Shown here: positions 45,778-56,893 of the stretch, piece after piece
How the letters are laid out: every line of letters starts with the position of its first letter
Position numbering within the stretch: position 1 is the first letter of the stretch
Assembly: GCF_021018895.1 (NCBI RefSeq)
Contig: NC_079367.1
Coordinates: forward strand, 31,734,619 to 31,798,618
Direction: 5' to 3'
Length of the DNA: 64,000 bases
From: Seriola aureovittata
Lineage: Eukaryota > Chordata > Actinopteri > Carangiformes > Carangidae
The notes under the pieces: model-generated
Seen by the model: the letters and a program-made list of their open reading frames with translations, nothing else
What the model was told of the DNA's origin: nothing
Database searches by the model: none
Translations under genes and position numbers: made by a program

Positions 45778-46344
45778 TCAACATTCATTATTTGAAGTAG
45801 TTGTTGGCATCTGTGGTTCGACCGCAAGCTCTTGCTGTACAGAAGTTGTATGTTGTATCATTTCCTCTGCAGCCTGCTCCTCTGCATCGCTGCCTGTCTG
45901 TTCTCTGCTGCAGGAGAACATCTTCCTGACTGTGTGTCTGAAAGGTGTGTAGAGGTAGAAGAAGAGCAGGGGGTCAAAGCAGAGGTGCAGCACGCTCAGC
46001 AGCAGCGTTGACTCCTTCCCCAGAAAAAGCTGCCGCTTGATCTGGCAGTCTTTGATGACTTCGGTCTGGGCAAGCGTGTATGGTGTCCGTACGACGTGGT
46101 ATGGAACAAAGCTGAGTATGTAGGCCAGCGCCACGGCTGTCACGCTCCTTGCCACGTGCCTTGAGTCGACCCAGAGTTTGGTGTTGCTGCGACTGCCCAG
46201 GAGTCTTTTGAGAGCCAATCCGCTGGAGAGTAGCACGGCAGCGGAGGCGTTGAGGAACAAAGCTGTGCAGAGAAAGACAGTGAGGGCGTGCCAGTGAAGG
46301 CTGATGTCTTTCTTCAGGGATGAACAGCTGAGATACTGCTGCAC
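45778..46344 (-). CDS. gpr171: gpr171 exon 4: ECL2, TM5-TM7, tail and stop
   Basis: 188 codons and a TGA stop. The acceptor is TTCTGTTCTCAG. The ten-residue spacing between PI of TM4 and the loop cysteine across the exon 3-4 join equals that in human GPR171, which supports this splice choice. Confidence 0.88.
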   Translation of the reverse strand: MQQYLSCSSLKKDISLHWHALTVFLCTALFLNASAAVLLSSGLALKRLLGSRSNTKLWVDSRHVARSVTAVALAYILSFVPYHVVRTPYTLAQTEVIKDCQIKRQLFLGKESTLLLSVLHLCFDPLLFFYLYTPFRHTVRKMFSCSREQTGSDAEEQAAEEMIQHTTSVQQELAVEPQMPTTTSNNEC

Positions 46345-49300
46345 CTGAGAACAGAACAACCGAGGGATGTTTTACAGTTCATATATGTTGATATTTATTA
46401 ATAATGCATGTCTGAAACACAAACAGAATGCAACTGGAGCGTCCAGTCAACACTTTTCAAGTACAGAGGAGTTACTGTACCTGGACCTGCTGTATGGGCA
46501 GAGCCATGTTGGGCACCATGATGAGCAGCAGGAGCAGCCAGATGACCAGAGACAGCAGCCGGGCGAAGCCGACCTCCTGCAACCGCAGAAAGCGCATCGT
46601 GTGGCAGTCCTGCAGGAGAGGAGACCCATCAGCAACCAAGACCACCTTCCCCAGAAACAGCTTAACACTGACTCACATCCACATGTTCTGACAATGACAC
46701 TAGGGTTAACATTCACTGTGTCCAGAAAAAGATTCCTAATGATTGAAATGTTTCCAGCTAATAGAACCTGGTAATTTGATTCAACTCATCTCAGAAAGGT
46801 TGGATTTATTGCAGGGCTGTTGTATTGGGTTGCATTCAATTGTTAATGTGTACCAAATAATTGTATTACCCATTCTCTCCATATGTGGCTCAGCAGGAAA
46901 TGTTCTCAGGTAATGATTCCAGGTATTGTTATAACAGCAATTAATTTGTCTATGCTATCACCTGATGGAGAGGAAGTAGGAGGACAGTAGCTGAAATATA
47001 CCAGCTGAGACAGACAGTTTGAAAAATGAATCGATGAGTGTTACACCACTGAAAAATAGGACAGTGGTATATTTCACCTTTGTCGTGAGTTTACAGAGAA
47101 AGGTGAGGCAGCCCCAATGTACCTGCAGGTAGCGGTCAGTAATGATGAGTGCGAGGAAAGCGATGGATGCATAGAGGCTGATGTAGATGGTGACAGCGCT
47201 GGCCTGGCAGTGAAACACCATGAAGCTCCACGGCGCCGCCCCGAGGTCCTTCAGAATCTTGAAGGGCAGAGCGAGCAGCAGCAGGAGGTCGGCCACTAGC
47301 AGGTTGACCAGGTAGACGCTGGTGCTCTGCTGCTGCACAGTTACATGTATCAGTTTATCTCACATGACTTCACATCTTCCTCTGTGATATGACCTAATCT
47401 TGTCTAATCTCATTTCAATTCACATAATCTTAAGTGGAGAATCTGAGCTTTCATCTCCTCTCACCTGAAATCCTTTTATCGTACCTGACAGCATCTCGCT
47501 TTCACCACATCACATCTTAAACCAAGGCACTGTACGCAGCCTGCTGGTCATGTGTCTGCATTGTGGTTCCTAGCCAGATATGCTCTTAAAAAAACAGATG
47601 TTTTTTTTTCCAATTTAAGACACATTTTAACAATTTACTTTTAAACCTGTGTTGTTTTTAACTGCGTCTTTTAACAGAATGAAGGATTTTAGTCATATTA
47701 CGCATATGGACTTAAAATACACAGTAAAACAAGCTGAATTAACGTCTGCGCAGTGGCTGATCACCAAACAGCATAAGTATAAGGCTGAATTTTTTTTTTT
47801 TTCAGTATATTTTTTTGGGGCTTTTTATGCCTTTATTGGACAGTATAGTGGAGAGAAACAGGAAACGGGGAGGCAGAGAGAGTGTGGGAATGACATGCAG
47901 TGAAAGGCTGTCTGATGTGGGATTTGAGCTGGGGCCAACTGCAGCGAGGACTGTAGCCTCTACACATGGGACGCCTGCTTAGACCACTACGCCACACGAC
48001 GCCCCATAAGGCTGAATTTTAACAATGAACTGTTTCTTCAGTGCTTTTAGCAGTTTTAATCACCGGCTATGTTGTATCAGAGGTAAGAGACCACCTGTAG
48101 ACATTTCAGCTATGTGCTACATGTTCTGACAACAAACATGGCTGTGTGTGTGGATTGCAGTCCCACGCTTGCAAAACTGAAGACAGATACTTACAGTATT
48201 ACACTTATACAGTTACTTGATTGCAGGCTAAGCTCAGGGCAGGACAAGTTAATCGTGGAGCTATCTTCCATAACCACAGCTGAAGACCTATTTATTTAAC
48301 TTGGCTTTTATTTAATTTCCCCACATTTTACTATTCTTATTGGTTTCTGTTTTTATTTTAATTTACATATTTTACCATCTACTGTCTTTCTATTGTCTAT
48401 TTTCATTGTTGTTCTATTTGCCCCTTATTTTATTGTACTGTTTGATATTTTTACTGTAAAACACTTTGAGCTATATTTCTTTTATGAAAGGTGCTCTTTA
48501 AATAAAGTTGTTTCACTTAACATGATGTAATATTTATCTCATCTCATCTGGTTAGATCTTAACCGTCCTTGTCTTTTCATTTTCTTCCTGTTATCATGTG
48601 TCACTTAAACTTTGTGACTTCATCTAAGTTTGTTTATGTAATGGTCACATTTTAGATCGTCTCATGTCAACACATCATCATTTCATCTCATTTTATCTCA
48701 CCTTATTCCATCCTCTCTAATCCTATCTATAAATTCCATAAATCCTGACCTGACTCGACTCATCCCATCTCGTTTCATCTCGTTCTTCGTGAAATCATCT
48801 CTTCTATTCATTTGAATTATTTCTGTTATTTTTTCATCTCATGACATCTCACCTCATCTTGCAATATAATACACCATTTCACCTTGTAATTCTATTCTAT
48901 CTCATAACATCTCTTTTTAGGTTCCTTGATGTGTTTTAATCACATCTAATTGATCTCATCTCACTTAATCTCACTTTATCTCCTATCACTCACCTAACTG
49001 TACAATCCAAAAAAAAAATCTGTTCTTGAGTTAAATTCTCGCCTGCGACATAATCTCACCTCATCTAAGAATTATTTCATTACATCTCACTTTACTTTCT
49101 CTCATCACATCTCTCGCGATCTTAATATATTTCACCCCAGGTCATGTTGCATAGTTACATTAAGTCTCATTCGATATCATGTCACATAAAACTGCATCAA
49201 ATCTGATCAAGTAAAAGCTCAATTTGATATAAATTCTCCCACCTCTCATTTCAACTCACCTGACATCATCTAATGTCATGACATCTTATTTCATTGTGAC

Positions 49301-49851
49301 CAATCTTATCTGATCTCACATAATTCCTTCTTCTTCACAACTCCTCAGATGTCTCATCTGACACAATATCCTGTTTCCTCACCTCCTCTTATCTTGTCTC
49401 ATCTCACTTCATGTTTGTCATCTCAGCTCATGTGATATCACGTCAATGCAATAGTTTTTAAAAAGAAAGATCTTCTTGAACTGATTCCTCTCACCTGAGA
49501 CCCTCATAGCTCATCTTGTCTCATCTCATGACATCTCACATACTTCAGTTCAGTCTCATCTGACATATTTTTAAATTTCTTCATCTGCTTTAATTTCATC
49601 TCATCTCATCTCACACCATACCTGATGTGTTCTGATCTCACCTCCAGCCCCCTCCAGTTTCACTCAGCAGAAATTCTTACCTGTGCTCTGGGACTGTGGA
49701 TGAAGGCCCACACAGAAAGCAGGTTTCCAGGCAGACTGACAATAAAGATGAGGATGTAGAGGACAGTGAAGGGTCCCATCTGGTCGTTGACAATACACTC
49801 CATCCCCTGCTCAGCTCCTCCAGCACTGAAGTTGGAGGAAGGAGGCATCAT
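45778..49851 (-). CDS. gpr171: GPR171-like class A G-protein-coupled receptor, four exons
   Basis: Spliced coding sequence: 49681-49851, 47123-47332, 46481-46609, 45778-46344 (minus), 57+70+43+188 = 358 codons, against about 319 in human GPR171. All introns are phase 0 with GT-AG borders. The product is a seven-helix plasma-membrane receptor of the P2Y12-like group. Landmarks are N-glycosylation site N7-F-S, TM1 with GN (N43), TM2 LLVAD (D72), disulphide cysteines C99 and C177, DRY at 123-125 (human has DRC), W151 in TM4, FVPYHVVR in TM6 (249-256), and KES then DPLLFF in TM7 (294 on). Block by block it follows GPR171 (PNMALPI, SFVPYHVVRTPYTLAQTEVI) more closely than GPR87 or P2RY12. Mammalian GPR171 binds the neuropeptide BigLEN and couples to Gi; this is assumed by homology. 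The C-terminal tail is longer and Glu/Gln-rich. Start chosen at 49851; a second Met follows at 49848. Confidence 0.87.
46481..46609 (-). CDS. gpr171: gpr171 exon 3: second loop and TM4
   Basis: 43 codons. The acceptor is CTCTCCTGCAG; the exon reads DCHTMRFLRLQEVGFARL through MVPNMALPIQQVQ, with donor CAG|GTACAG. It is flanked by introns of 513 and 136 bp. Confidence 0.85.
47123..47332 (-). CDS. gpr171: gpr171 exon 2: TM2 and TM3
   Basis: 70 codons from QQSTSVYLVNLLVAD to TDRYLQ. The acceptor is AACTGTGCAG and the donor CTGCAG|GTACAT. The next CAG could also serve as the acceptor and would shorten the protein by one or two Gln. Confidence 0.85.
47345..47640 (-). repeat. Degenerate CATCT/TCTCA repeat, intron 1 proximal part
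   Basis: Starts within a few bases of exon 2 (TTTATCTCACATGACTTCAC, TAATCTTGTCTAATCTCATT) and continues the pattern of 48520-49640. Confidence 0.6.
47779..48020 (-). mobile_element. tRNA-derived SINE with 15-bp target-site duplication
   Basis: ATAAGGCTGAATTTT occurs at 47779-47793 and again at 48006-48020. Between them, read on the minus strand, are GGGGCGTCGTGTGGCGTAGT, A-box-like TGGCGTAGTGGTCTAAGC, B-box-like AGCTCAAATCCCAC, then CACTGCATGTCATTCCCACA, TGTCCAATAAAGGCATAAAA and a poly(A) tail. This is a tRNA-derived SINE common in teleosts, inserted in the sense orientation of gpr171 within intron 1. Confidence 0.82.
48190..48515 (+). repeat. L2-like LINE 3' tail
   Basis: T-rich 3'-UTR-like sequence leading to TGTAAAACACTTTGAGCTAT and GAAAGGTGCTCTTTAAATAA, the standard ending of fish L2-type LINEs and similar to the tail at 15480-15520. 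No coding part remains. Confidence 0.65.
48520..49640. repeat. Degenerate TCTCA/CATCT pentamer repeat
   Basis: More than 1 kb of gpr171 intron 1 is built from variants of CATCTCATCTCA, ATCTCACCTCATCT and similar, with frequent point changes. Pyrimidines dominate the plus strand. The register is imperfect, as in an old expanded pentanucleotide array. Confidence 0.75.
49681..49851 (-). CDS. gpr171: gpr171 exon 1: N-terminus and TM1
   Basis: 57 codons. It ends IHSPRAQ followed by the donor GTAAGAAT at 49680. About 25 nt before the start, on the minus strand, GTTTTTTTCAG (ending 49877) looks like a splice acceptor, so a 5'-untranslated exon probably lies further upstream. Confidence 0.85.
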
Positions 49852-50370
49852 GAGGATGTGCAGTGCTCACCTGGAGCTGAAAAAAACAAAGCATCAAGCG
49901 CCTATTTACTTTTACTCATGGCAAATACTTTTACTGTTAAATTCAAAATTAAATAAAATTCAGCAAATAAAGTTCCAAAATGGTGTTTGAGTAGAAACAA
50001 ACATAACACGAGGTTGTTGTTCTTACTGTGGACGATGTCTGTGGAAGTCTGTATCTTCAGCAGCTGCTCTGACTGTGGTTCGGATGTCTGAACCACAGTG
50101 AGCTCCACAATCTGGTTAGAAACAGAAAGAGCAGAGGCTGGTGGGAAGAAAACATACTTTTAAATGCTAACGCTGTAATGCTAATACAGTTTTTTAATTT
50201 ATTTTACATGACACAAATGAGCCTCTCGTCAAATGTTATGCACTTTGTTATGAACTTTAAAAACTGTAACTGTGATATGTACAAAAGTAACTGCACTAAG
50301 TCAATTCTTAGTAAGGCCTCCTTTGCCAACATGTTGCATGGAGATGGAAATAATCTGCTGTGTGGGGTGT

Positions 50371-50700
50371 GTGGTAGCCAGAGGGTCAGGAAGCACTGCA
50401 TAGATTGAGGGAAGAATGGACTCTACCACATGTCAGCACATTTATTGATGCTGACTTCCTGCAGTCAGTCAAGAGACTGAAAGAGAAAAGATATCGGCTT
50501 CTACAACAGGGCAGTGATCCAAAGCATCCACCAGAGCTGAACTTGTGGAACAGCCCCCACAGACCCCCCCACCCCGACCTGGCCATTGCTGAAAACCTGT
50601 GGGTAGCTGTTCATCCTGCTGTATGAGCAGGACAGACTGAAACATCTCAGAACCTGAAGTGATCTGCAGGAAGAGGCTGTTCATCAGGGACAGACGCACA
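50371..50700 (+). pseudogene. Tc1/mariner transposase relic
   Basis: The frame has the arrangement of the C-terminal catalytic half of a Tc1-type DDE transposase: STFIDADFLQSVKRLKEK, LLQQGSDPKHPP, PHPDLAIAENLW. In intact family members these read like FTQSVKKLK, QQDNDPKHTS and SPDLN-IENLW. Only about 25 residues separate the Asp of DPKH from the Glu of AENLW, instead of 34, so a deletion has removed part of the DD34E core. The upstream half and the terminal inverted repeats were not found. It is non-functional. Confidence 0.65.
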
Positions 50701-52393
50701 ACAATTTCTATGTAATGTTTCCTATTATTTTAAGTTGATTAAGTAAAAAGTAACAGAGGATTGACATTTTTAAAGTTACATTTTTTCATTTTTAATTGCT
50801 GCAGAGGTTGGATTCACTTCTTTTCCCTTCAAATATAAACTAGATGTGGAATTTTGTTGTTTTCCTACTCTTGTCTGCTATGAACTTAAATAGTAAATAT
50901 TCATAATCAACCATAAGTTGAACTTTGGAAAATGTATTTATTTATTTATTAATTGTTTAAGACTCAAGAACTTTTGAATGCAAGTTTTGAGTTTACCTTT
51001 TTGTCCCACATCTATACACATCACTTTGCTACCAATCCATTTCACAACTTACAACCCTGTGGAACTGTCCCATTATTTATGGTTATGATATAAATTGACT
51101 AATAAAATAACAGACTGGATAAAGTTACGAAATGAAAGGGGACTGAAGTAGCCTTTTAAAGTCAATTATATCACTATTCTAATCATTTGTAGTTTTATAA
51201 ATAGAGTATGCAACAGTTTATAATATTCTGCATGAAATAGTGAGTTATGATTTCCATGCATAGTTCCCCTAAATGCATGTTCATCTGTTCACTTCCCTTT
51301 CATCCATCTGGTTTTGGTGCAGGTTTTTATAAAGTTGTTTGGTCTACTTGTTGATTCATCCTGTTGAATGTGCAGAAGCTCCGACAGACAATCTTACATG
51401 TCAGAGTTATAACAGATCCGGAGGTGACAGACAGAGAGGTAAGCTATGTCGCTGAGCAGGATGTGAAGCAAACACTGCGGTAACAGACGAACTGTCTGCA
51501 GCAGGAAATCGTAAATAAATAAGGAAACTCTGTAATTGTAAACATATGATTCAACAAGTGAGCAGCCACCTCCTCTCAGAGGGACAAAAAGTCAGTCTCT
51601 ATTTCTCTCCATACTTCTGAACAGGGAAGGTCTTTTTTTTTAATTATTATATATTGATATTTTAAAGCCCTCAGACAGACGTGGGTTAAATGTCACAAAG
51701 TTAGGATGAGTCAAGCAGCAAGCTGTGACGATGGACAGGGGTTTCAGATAAAAAGTTGCAATATGACATCAGAAGAGAGTGTTGGAAGAAGCAAGACATT
51801 AAAATTACATACAGTATAGTAAACACACAAGTTGTAGCTTGTGTGTGTTTTAATACCAATAAATTAATCACTGTTTTAAGCTTTTGAAGAATAAGTCTGT
51901 GTTTGATGTCAGTTAGTGTCAGTAAATCCCCTAAAATCACCAAAACCTCTGACGTGTCTCAGCATTTTCTGTGGCTCTCAGCTCTGAGCACACCACCTCA
52001 TACTAAACATGTAAATCTGCAAAAACATGTCAGATAAAAAAAAAAAAAACTTGAAGACTTAAGACTAGACAGAGCTTCTTTGTAAGATGTTGTGTGTTGT
52101 ATAATGTTGCCTTGCTGATAAAGATCTGTAGAGAAGCTTTCTTTTTACTACCTGGTAAATCCTTCACAGTGTTCCCCATCCATCACCTAAATTCACCACA
52201 GTTTCATAATGAACTGAAGATCTGTACACTCTTCTCATAATGTAACATAAAAGATGTGCTCTGTTTGGATTTGGATCTGTTACTTCACTGTAGAGCTGTG
52301 AGCAGCGCGTTGATTCACACAGCCCTTCTTTGACCCTCAGGACCAAGCAGCAACCTCCAGGACTGAATAATTATGCCAACACTGAATTGCCAA

Positions 52394-52483
52394 AAACTGC
52401 AGTTCCTCTAATGACCACTAGAATTTGGCTCCAACAGTAAGTAAAAATTTATTGTATGTTACACCCAAAACACTCCCATGAGT
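52394..52483 (+). repeat. Dispersed 'GACCACTAGA' repeat fragment
   Basis: CTGCAGTTCCTCTAATGACC and ACTAGAATTTGGCTCCAACA match the repeat at 22426-22540, and ACACTCCCATGAG further on matches its ATAGACTCCCATG. Confidence 0.55.
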
Positions 52484-52595
52484 AATTAAGAGATTAAGTA
52501 AAACCTTTTTGAACCATGCACCTGGAGCAGCTATTTTCTCATTGCTCACAGTATTATCTATTAAATGTTACTCAAACAGGTGATTTTTTTAGTTT

Positions 52596-52650
52596 GGAGC
52601 ATTTGTTGTGGACTATTTTCAGTGACGGAATAATCCACATTTGGTGCTAT
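52596..52650 (+). repeat. Dispersed repeat fragment
   Basis: GCATTTGTTGTGGACTATTT then TCAGTGACGGAATAATCCAC; second copy of the sequence at 7225-7285. Confidence 0.55.
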
Positions 52651-53764
52651 TTGGGGCAACAGGATGATACATGTCAAAATGAACTACTCATAACTAACTC
52701 ACTGATATGTTTCAAAAATTTTGGAAACAGTGGAGCTCCTCCTCCACAGAGGAACAAGGAGGTAAACCACCAGACTAGTTTTTCAGAGGAACTGATGAAC
52801 AACATCCTTGTTACCAGTTTGCACTGAGTCACAGAGGCTGGTCTAGCAGCAGCCTAACAGGAATGATGTCAGGACTTCACCTTTCAGTGGAAGGATACAG
52901 TAAAGTAAAGATCAAACTGACTTCAGGGTGCTGCAGTCATTCATTTCTCTCATTCAGCTGTGTCTCCATGATGGAGGGCAATATAATGGTTGTGTCTAAA
53001 GATCTAGATCCATCAGGGATCTGACCTGAATATCAACAATGTTGAGTCATTAATTACAAGTAATACCTCGCTGAGTTACCAGAAGATGGTGGAGCATGTT
53101 CATTGGTGATTTTTGTAAACAGCTGATTCTGTCTGACACATTGGTCCAAAGTAAAGAAAACTGAGTAGTAGTAGTAGTATCAGTTTTAAAAAGCTGTAAC
53201 AATGAAGAATTTTAATTTTGGCCCCTTCTCCACAGCAACAGCCCCTGAGGCTCATGGGTTTTGTAGCATCAAAAATCGTGTATCAAACTGACCACAAAAT
53301 CACAGACGTATTAAGACTGCTGCACCCCAGAATCTTTGTCGAGTAAATCCTGGTACCCCCAGGTAATGTGCTGCTCCACCCCCTGTTTACAGTATACTGC
53401 TTGGCTGTGTTAAGTGTTGAGTGGTTTAATAAAGAGTATTAACTAACTGTCTTTAAAGTGTGTGTGTTTTATTAGTCACACAGAGACAGCAATTACATAC
53501 ACAATCAAAAATGAAATCAAAAATTCTACTGCCCAGTGGACAGAAAATCCTTCACAATACTTCAAATTGTCAGTTATTTATTCTTTTTTTATTTTTATTT
53601 CAGTCACTGTGAACAGAACCAGAAAAAAGAAGAACAAACTGAGCTATAGAGGAACCAGCATCACATCTTAGGAGGGTGGTATGTGACATTCAGTACTGTG
53701 ATCATCAGTCTGTAAAAGCTCTAAATGAACCTCAATGAGCCCTTACCTCCTGTGCCTGTCCTCT

Positions 53765-53850
53765 CACAGGTCCTCAGACTATGTGTTGGCTCCCTGAGGA
53801 CTGGTCAGTTCTCCGGGTTCTCCCCAGGTCCTCAGACTGTGTTTGATTCA
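53765..53850 (+). repeat. Local duplication with AGGTCCTCAGACT
   Basis: CACAGGTCCTCAGACTATGT at 53767 and CCCAGGTCCTCAGACTGTGT at 53825 are near-identical, 58 bp apart. The surrounding 91-codon frame (53725-54000) is not recognised. Confidence 0.6.
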
Positions 53851-54203
53851 GTGAGCTCATGTGCTCAGAGCTGCGGAAGCTGCAGATGCAAAAGAAGGTG
53901 TTTTCCTGACTGCAAGCATGCTGCTGTCGTCAGTGTTCACGTCAGACCACAAGCCACGCTTCCCTGCAACACACACAGCTTTTCAGTAACTGACTCATGA
54001 ATTTGGTTGATTTCAGTAGTTGATCTGTTTTAAAGTGAGGAAATTGTTGTTGAGACATCTGGTTTATCTCACATCTACAGACATTAATGTCACTTAAATA
54101 TCAATTACCTGTGTGGGCAAGCTGTGGTGATGATTAAGAGTGGGAGGTCATTTTACCCTGATCCTGAGGCCTTCTTAGCAAGGTTGAGGTAACAGGGTAG
54201 ATA

Positions 54204-54217
54204 CCCCCCCACCCCAC

Positions 54218-54258
<41 letters not shown>
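54204..54258. repeat. (CA)n microsatellite
   Basis: CCCCCCCACCCCACCCC leads into a CA array. Confidence 0.95.
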
Positions 54259-54262
<4 letters not shown>

Positions 54263-55080
54263 CTTTTCAACCTCAGAGGTTCCTGTGTGTGGCTGTTTCT
54301 ACACCTGTCTGATTATAAAAACTGTCATTCACACCCACAACATCATGACTGGTCAACTGTGTGGACGCGAGGAAGGAGGCAGAGTATGAACTTCTCTCTC
54401 AGCCCTCTCACTGTTTCTGTCACCATGTTGTAACATGAGCTGACAACAGTGTTACAGTGTCTCTTCTCAGTCAGCTCCATCACATGGACCCAGAATGCAA
54501 GAACCTACAAATTAGGAACTGACAGACTGAGATTCAGTGATAATACAGATGTGACCCAGCAGCATCTGTACTGCCTATGTACCTAAACTGCTTTGACAAT
54601 TTATCCCTCTTTTATCAAAAGTTTTTTTTTTCTTTTTAATTTATTTAATAGCTAGAAAATGCACTTTACTGGGCGCCAAGTTCAGTATGTTCACACATAC
54701 AAGGAACTGACTTTGAATGGTTGGTGCCAAAATTCACAGAATAGAAACTAAAATCAAAGAAAAGAGAAACCTAATTAGGAAATAAAAACAGGAAACATAG
54801 TCATAAAAGCTAGTAAAGGAATAAAGTGAGGGTGCATTGGTGCAGGTGTCTGTGGCCTTATACTGCAAAGTACTGTACAGGCTGCGGGCCTTCTGCTGTA
54901 GAGAGTGTTGTAGTAAAATATATGATGCATTATTACTGAATGTTAAACTTATATAATCCAATGGAATATCTATACTCACAACTGAGGTTAGATTTGTATG
55001 TGAACCAGCTTTTACTGAAGTAAGATTGTTACAGAATGGAACCTGGAAGGAATAAAGTAAAAAAAAAAAATGAAGGCCCT

Positions 55081-55311
55081 GGGAGCAATGGTGTTGGAAT
55101 AACAGCGATGACGAGGCCCAGATTGAAGATAGACGAAGACCTTAGGTTTAGAGTGGTGGAGGGGCTCTTGGATGCCTGGTCCTACTACACAGCTTGGCAC
55201 AGGAGTCTTTAGGACGGGTGAACGAGGGGCTTCTGGACACCTCGTCCTACTGCGCTACCCTGGCAGACCTGGTTGGGGGAATTACACACGGGGCTGGACA
55301 CCATTGCTCCC
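55081..55311. repeat. GC-richer inverted-repeat block
   Basis: GGGAGCAATGGTGT (55081-55094) is complementary to ACACCATTGCTCCC (55298-55311). Inside, GAGGGGCTCTTGGATGCCTG and GTCCTACTACACAGCTTGGC (from 55159) recurs as GAGGGGCTTCTGGACACCTC and GTCCTACTGCGCTACCCTGG (from 55225). It is much more GC-rich than the adjacent DNA. The family is unknown. Confidence 0.55.
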
Positions 55312-55339
55312 AAGGCGGAGATAGATTAGGTTGGGGTTA

Positions 55340-56440
55340 AAACAGCTCTGGCACAAGGTTATCATAGATGTTAAAAAAACACTTTGGGATTTTCTTTATT
55401 AAAACCATTTATGTATGGTTAAAAGATATATCCCTAAATAAATAAAAACAAAAATGTATAAAAAAAATCAAAGAATAAAAGAATAAAAAGAATTAAAAAA
55501 ACTAATAAATAAATAAATAAAAATACAGGGAAAAGGAATAATAGTACAGGGGGGCAGCGGGAGTTTCAGTTATTATAAAATTCTCCTGACTTTCATTAAC
55601 TCTCCCAACTGTTGGATAAAGAGGGATAAAATATGTTAAAATGACAATTTCTCCAATAAGAAAAAAATTAATAGAATATGTAAAAGAAATCAATTAATAT
55701 ATAGAATTATTAATAGAAAAAATAAGATAAATAAATATGGAACATAGAGATACCGCTATTAAAACATATAAGCACTAAAACAAGACAAGGTTAGTAATGA
55801 TTAAAATATATAAAGGAAACATGCAATTTATGTAATAAATGGCACATAACATCAAGTAATAAGTGCTATAAAAAAGTGTTTAAAAGTTCAGAAATATAGT
55901 TACTAAAATAAGTTTTCATCTTACATGTTCACGGTATCTGTATGTAATAAATAAATAAAATTTAAAATATTTAACAGAAAAAGTTAAGAGCTAAATATAT
56001 GATAAATATATTATTCAATTATAAGTTGAAAATTAAATTGAAAAAATTATCATAAAACATAAGTTCCCTAATTTATTGCGTGTTTTTTTATTTAAAATAG
56101 TTTTTAATTTAAAGGGTTCCTATATTTTTAAAGGAAGTTAAAAAAAATTCAGGCGGCTCTTATATTCCATTTCTTATTTCTTTCTATCTTTTAAAATAAT
56201 ATTATTCCTCTCCATGTGAATAAAAAGTGCTACAAAGTTAGGGGATGCAATAAAATAAAACTTAAATGGTACCAGCCGTTAGTGTAGAAGGTTTTATATT
56301 AATCTGTTTGCTTTAATAAAACAATGTGTATATTGTTGATGTAATCATAATATGCTTATAACTAAGTGATTTTTTCATAAAATTTGCTGTGCAAGAAGAA
56401 GAGACAGACTGAACTTATGATATTGTTTGAAGGCCACAAC
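55340..56440. other. Extremely AT-rich spacer, no gene seen
   Basis: Long runs of AATAAATAAA, TTTAAAATA and similar; frames are short and of low complexity. Confidence 0.6.
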
Positions 56441-56660
56441 TCCTTATATGGCAGACATCCCGGAAAAGTAAGACAGAAAACAAGGAATAGAGTAGGGTAT
56501 TGTCTCTCTTTGTGTGAATCTCTCACAGAGCCACCAGCACGAGGGTAGGAGTCTCAGATAACACGAGGTGAAACAAAACAGAGAACACGTGGAGGAGCAA
56601 AGCAAGGAGACAGCGGCATGGACTGATAAGAGAATCAACCCACATTGTATTATTTTTTTC

Positions 56661-56893
56661 TGTGTAAGACTATGAAAAGACTGGGTCAGGGAGTGGTAGG
56701 TAGTCAGACTTCATGAACTGGCGCAACTGCATGTTGTGGTAAGGGAGAGAAAGTTTGGCCCAGAGCTCTGTAACGATCTCCTTTTTCTAATGCTTTATTG
56801 CTGTTAGCTTTAATAAATACGGGGATTTGAACTTTGAAAGAGTGTCCTGTTTCCTTCATCAAACCAACACGCGAGTTCAGGAGACGAACTCAA
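56661..56893 (+). mobile_element. LTR-like segment abutting the satellite
   Basis: TGTGTAAGACTATG start, AATAAA at 56812-56817 in CTTTAATAAATACGGGG, and an end at GACGAACTCAACA directly against the first satellite unit resemble the R-U5 part of an LTR. No second LTR or coding region was recognised. Confidence 0.3.

Larger units (their letters stand above)
50710..53700. other. No gene seen
   Basis: AT-rich DNA upstream of gpr171. It may contain 5'-untranslated exons of that gene, but none can be assigned. It holds the dispersed fragments listed at 52394 and 52596. Confidence 0.35.

Noticed and set aside
53725..54000. 91-codon Cys-rich frame (CAQSCGSCRCKRRC) upstream of gpr171
   Set aside because: A short local duplication generates part of it; no family match or splice evidence.
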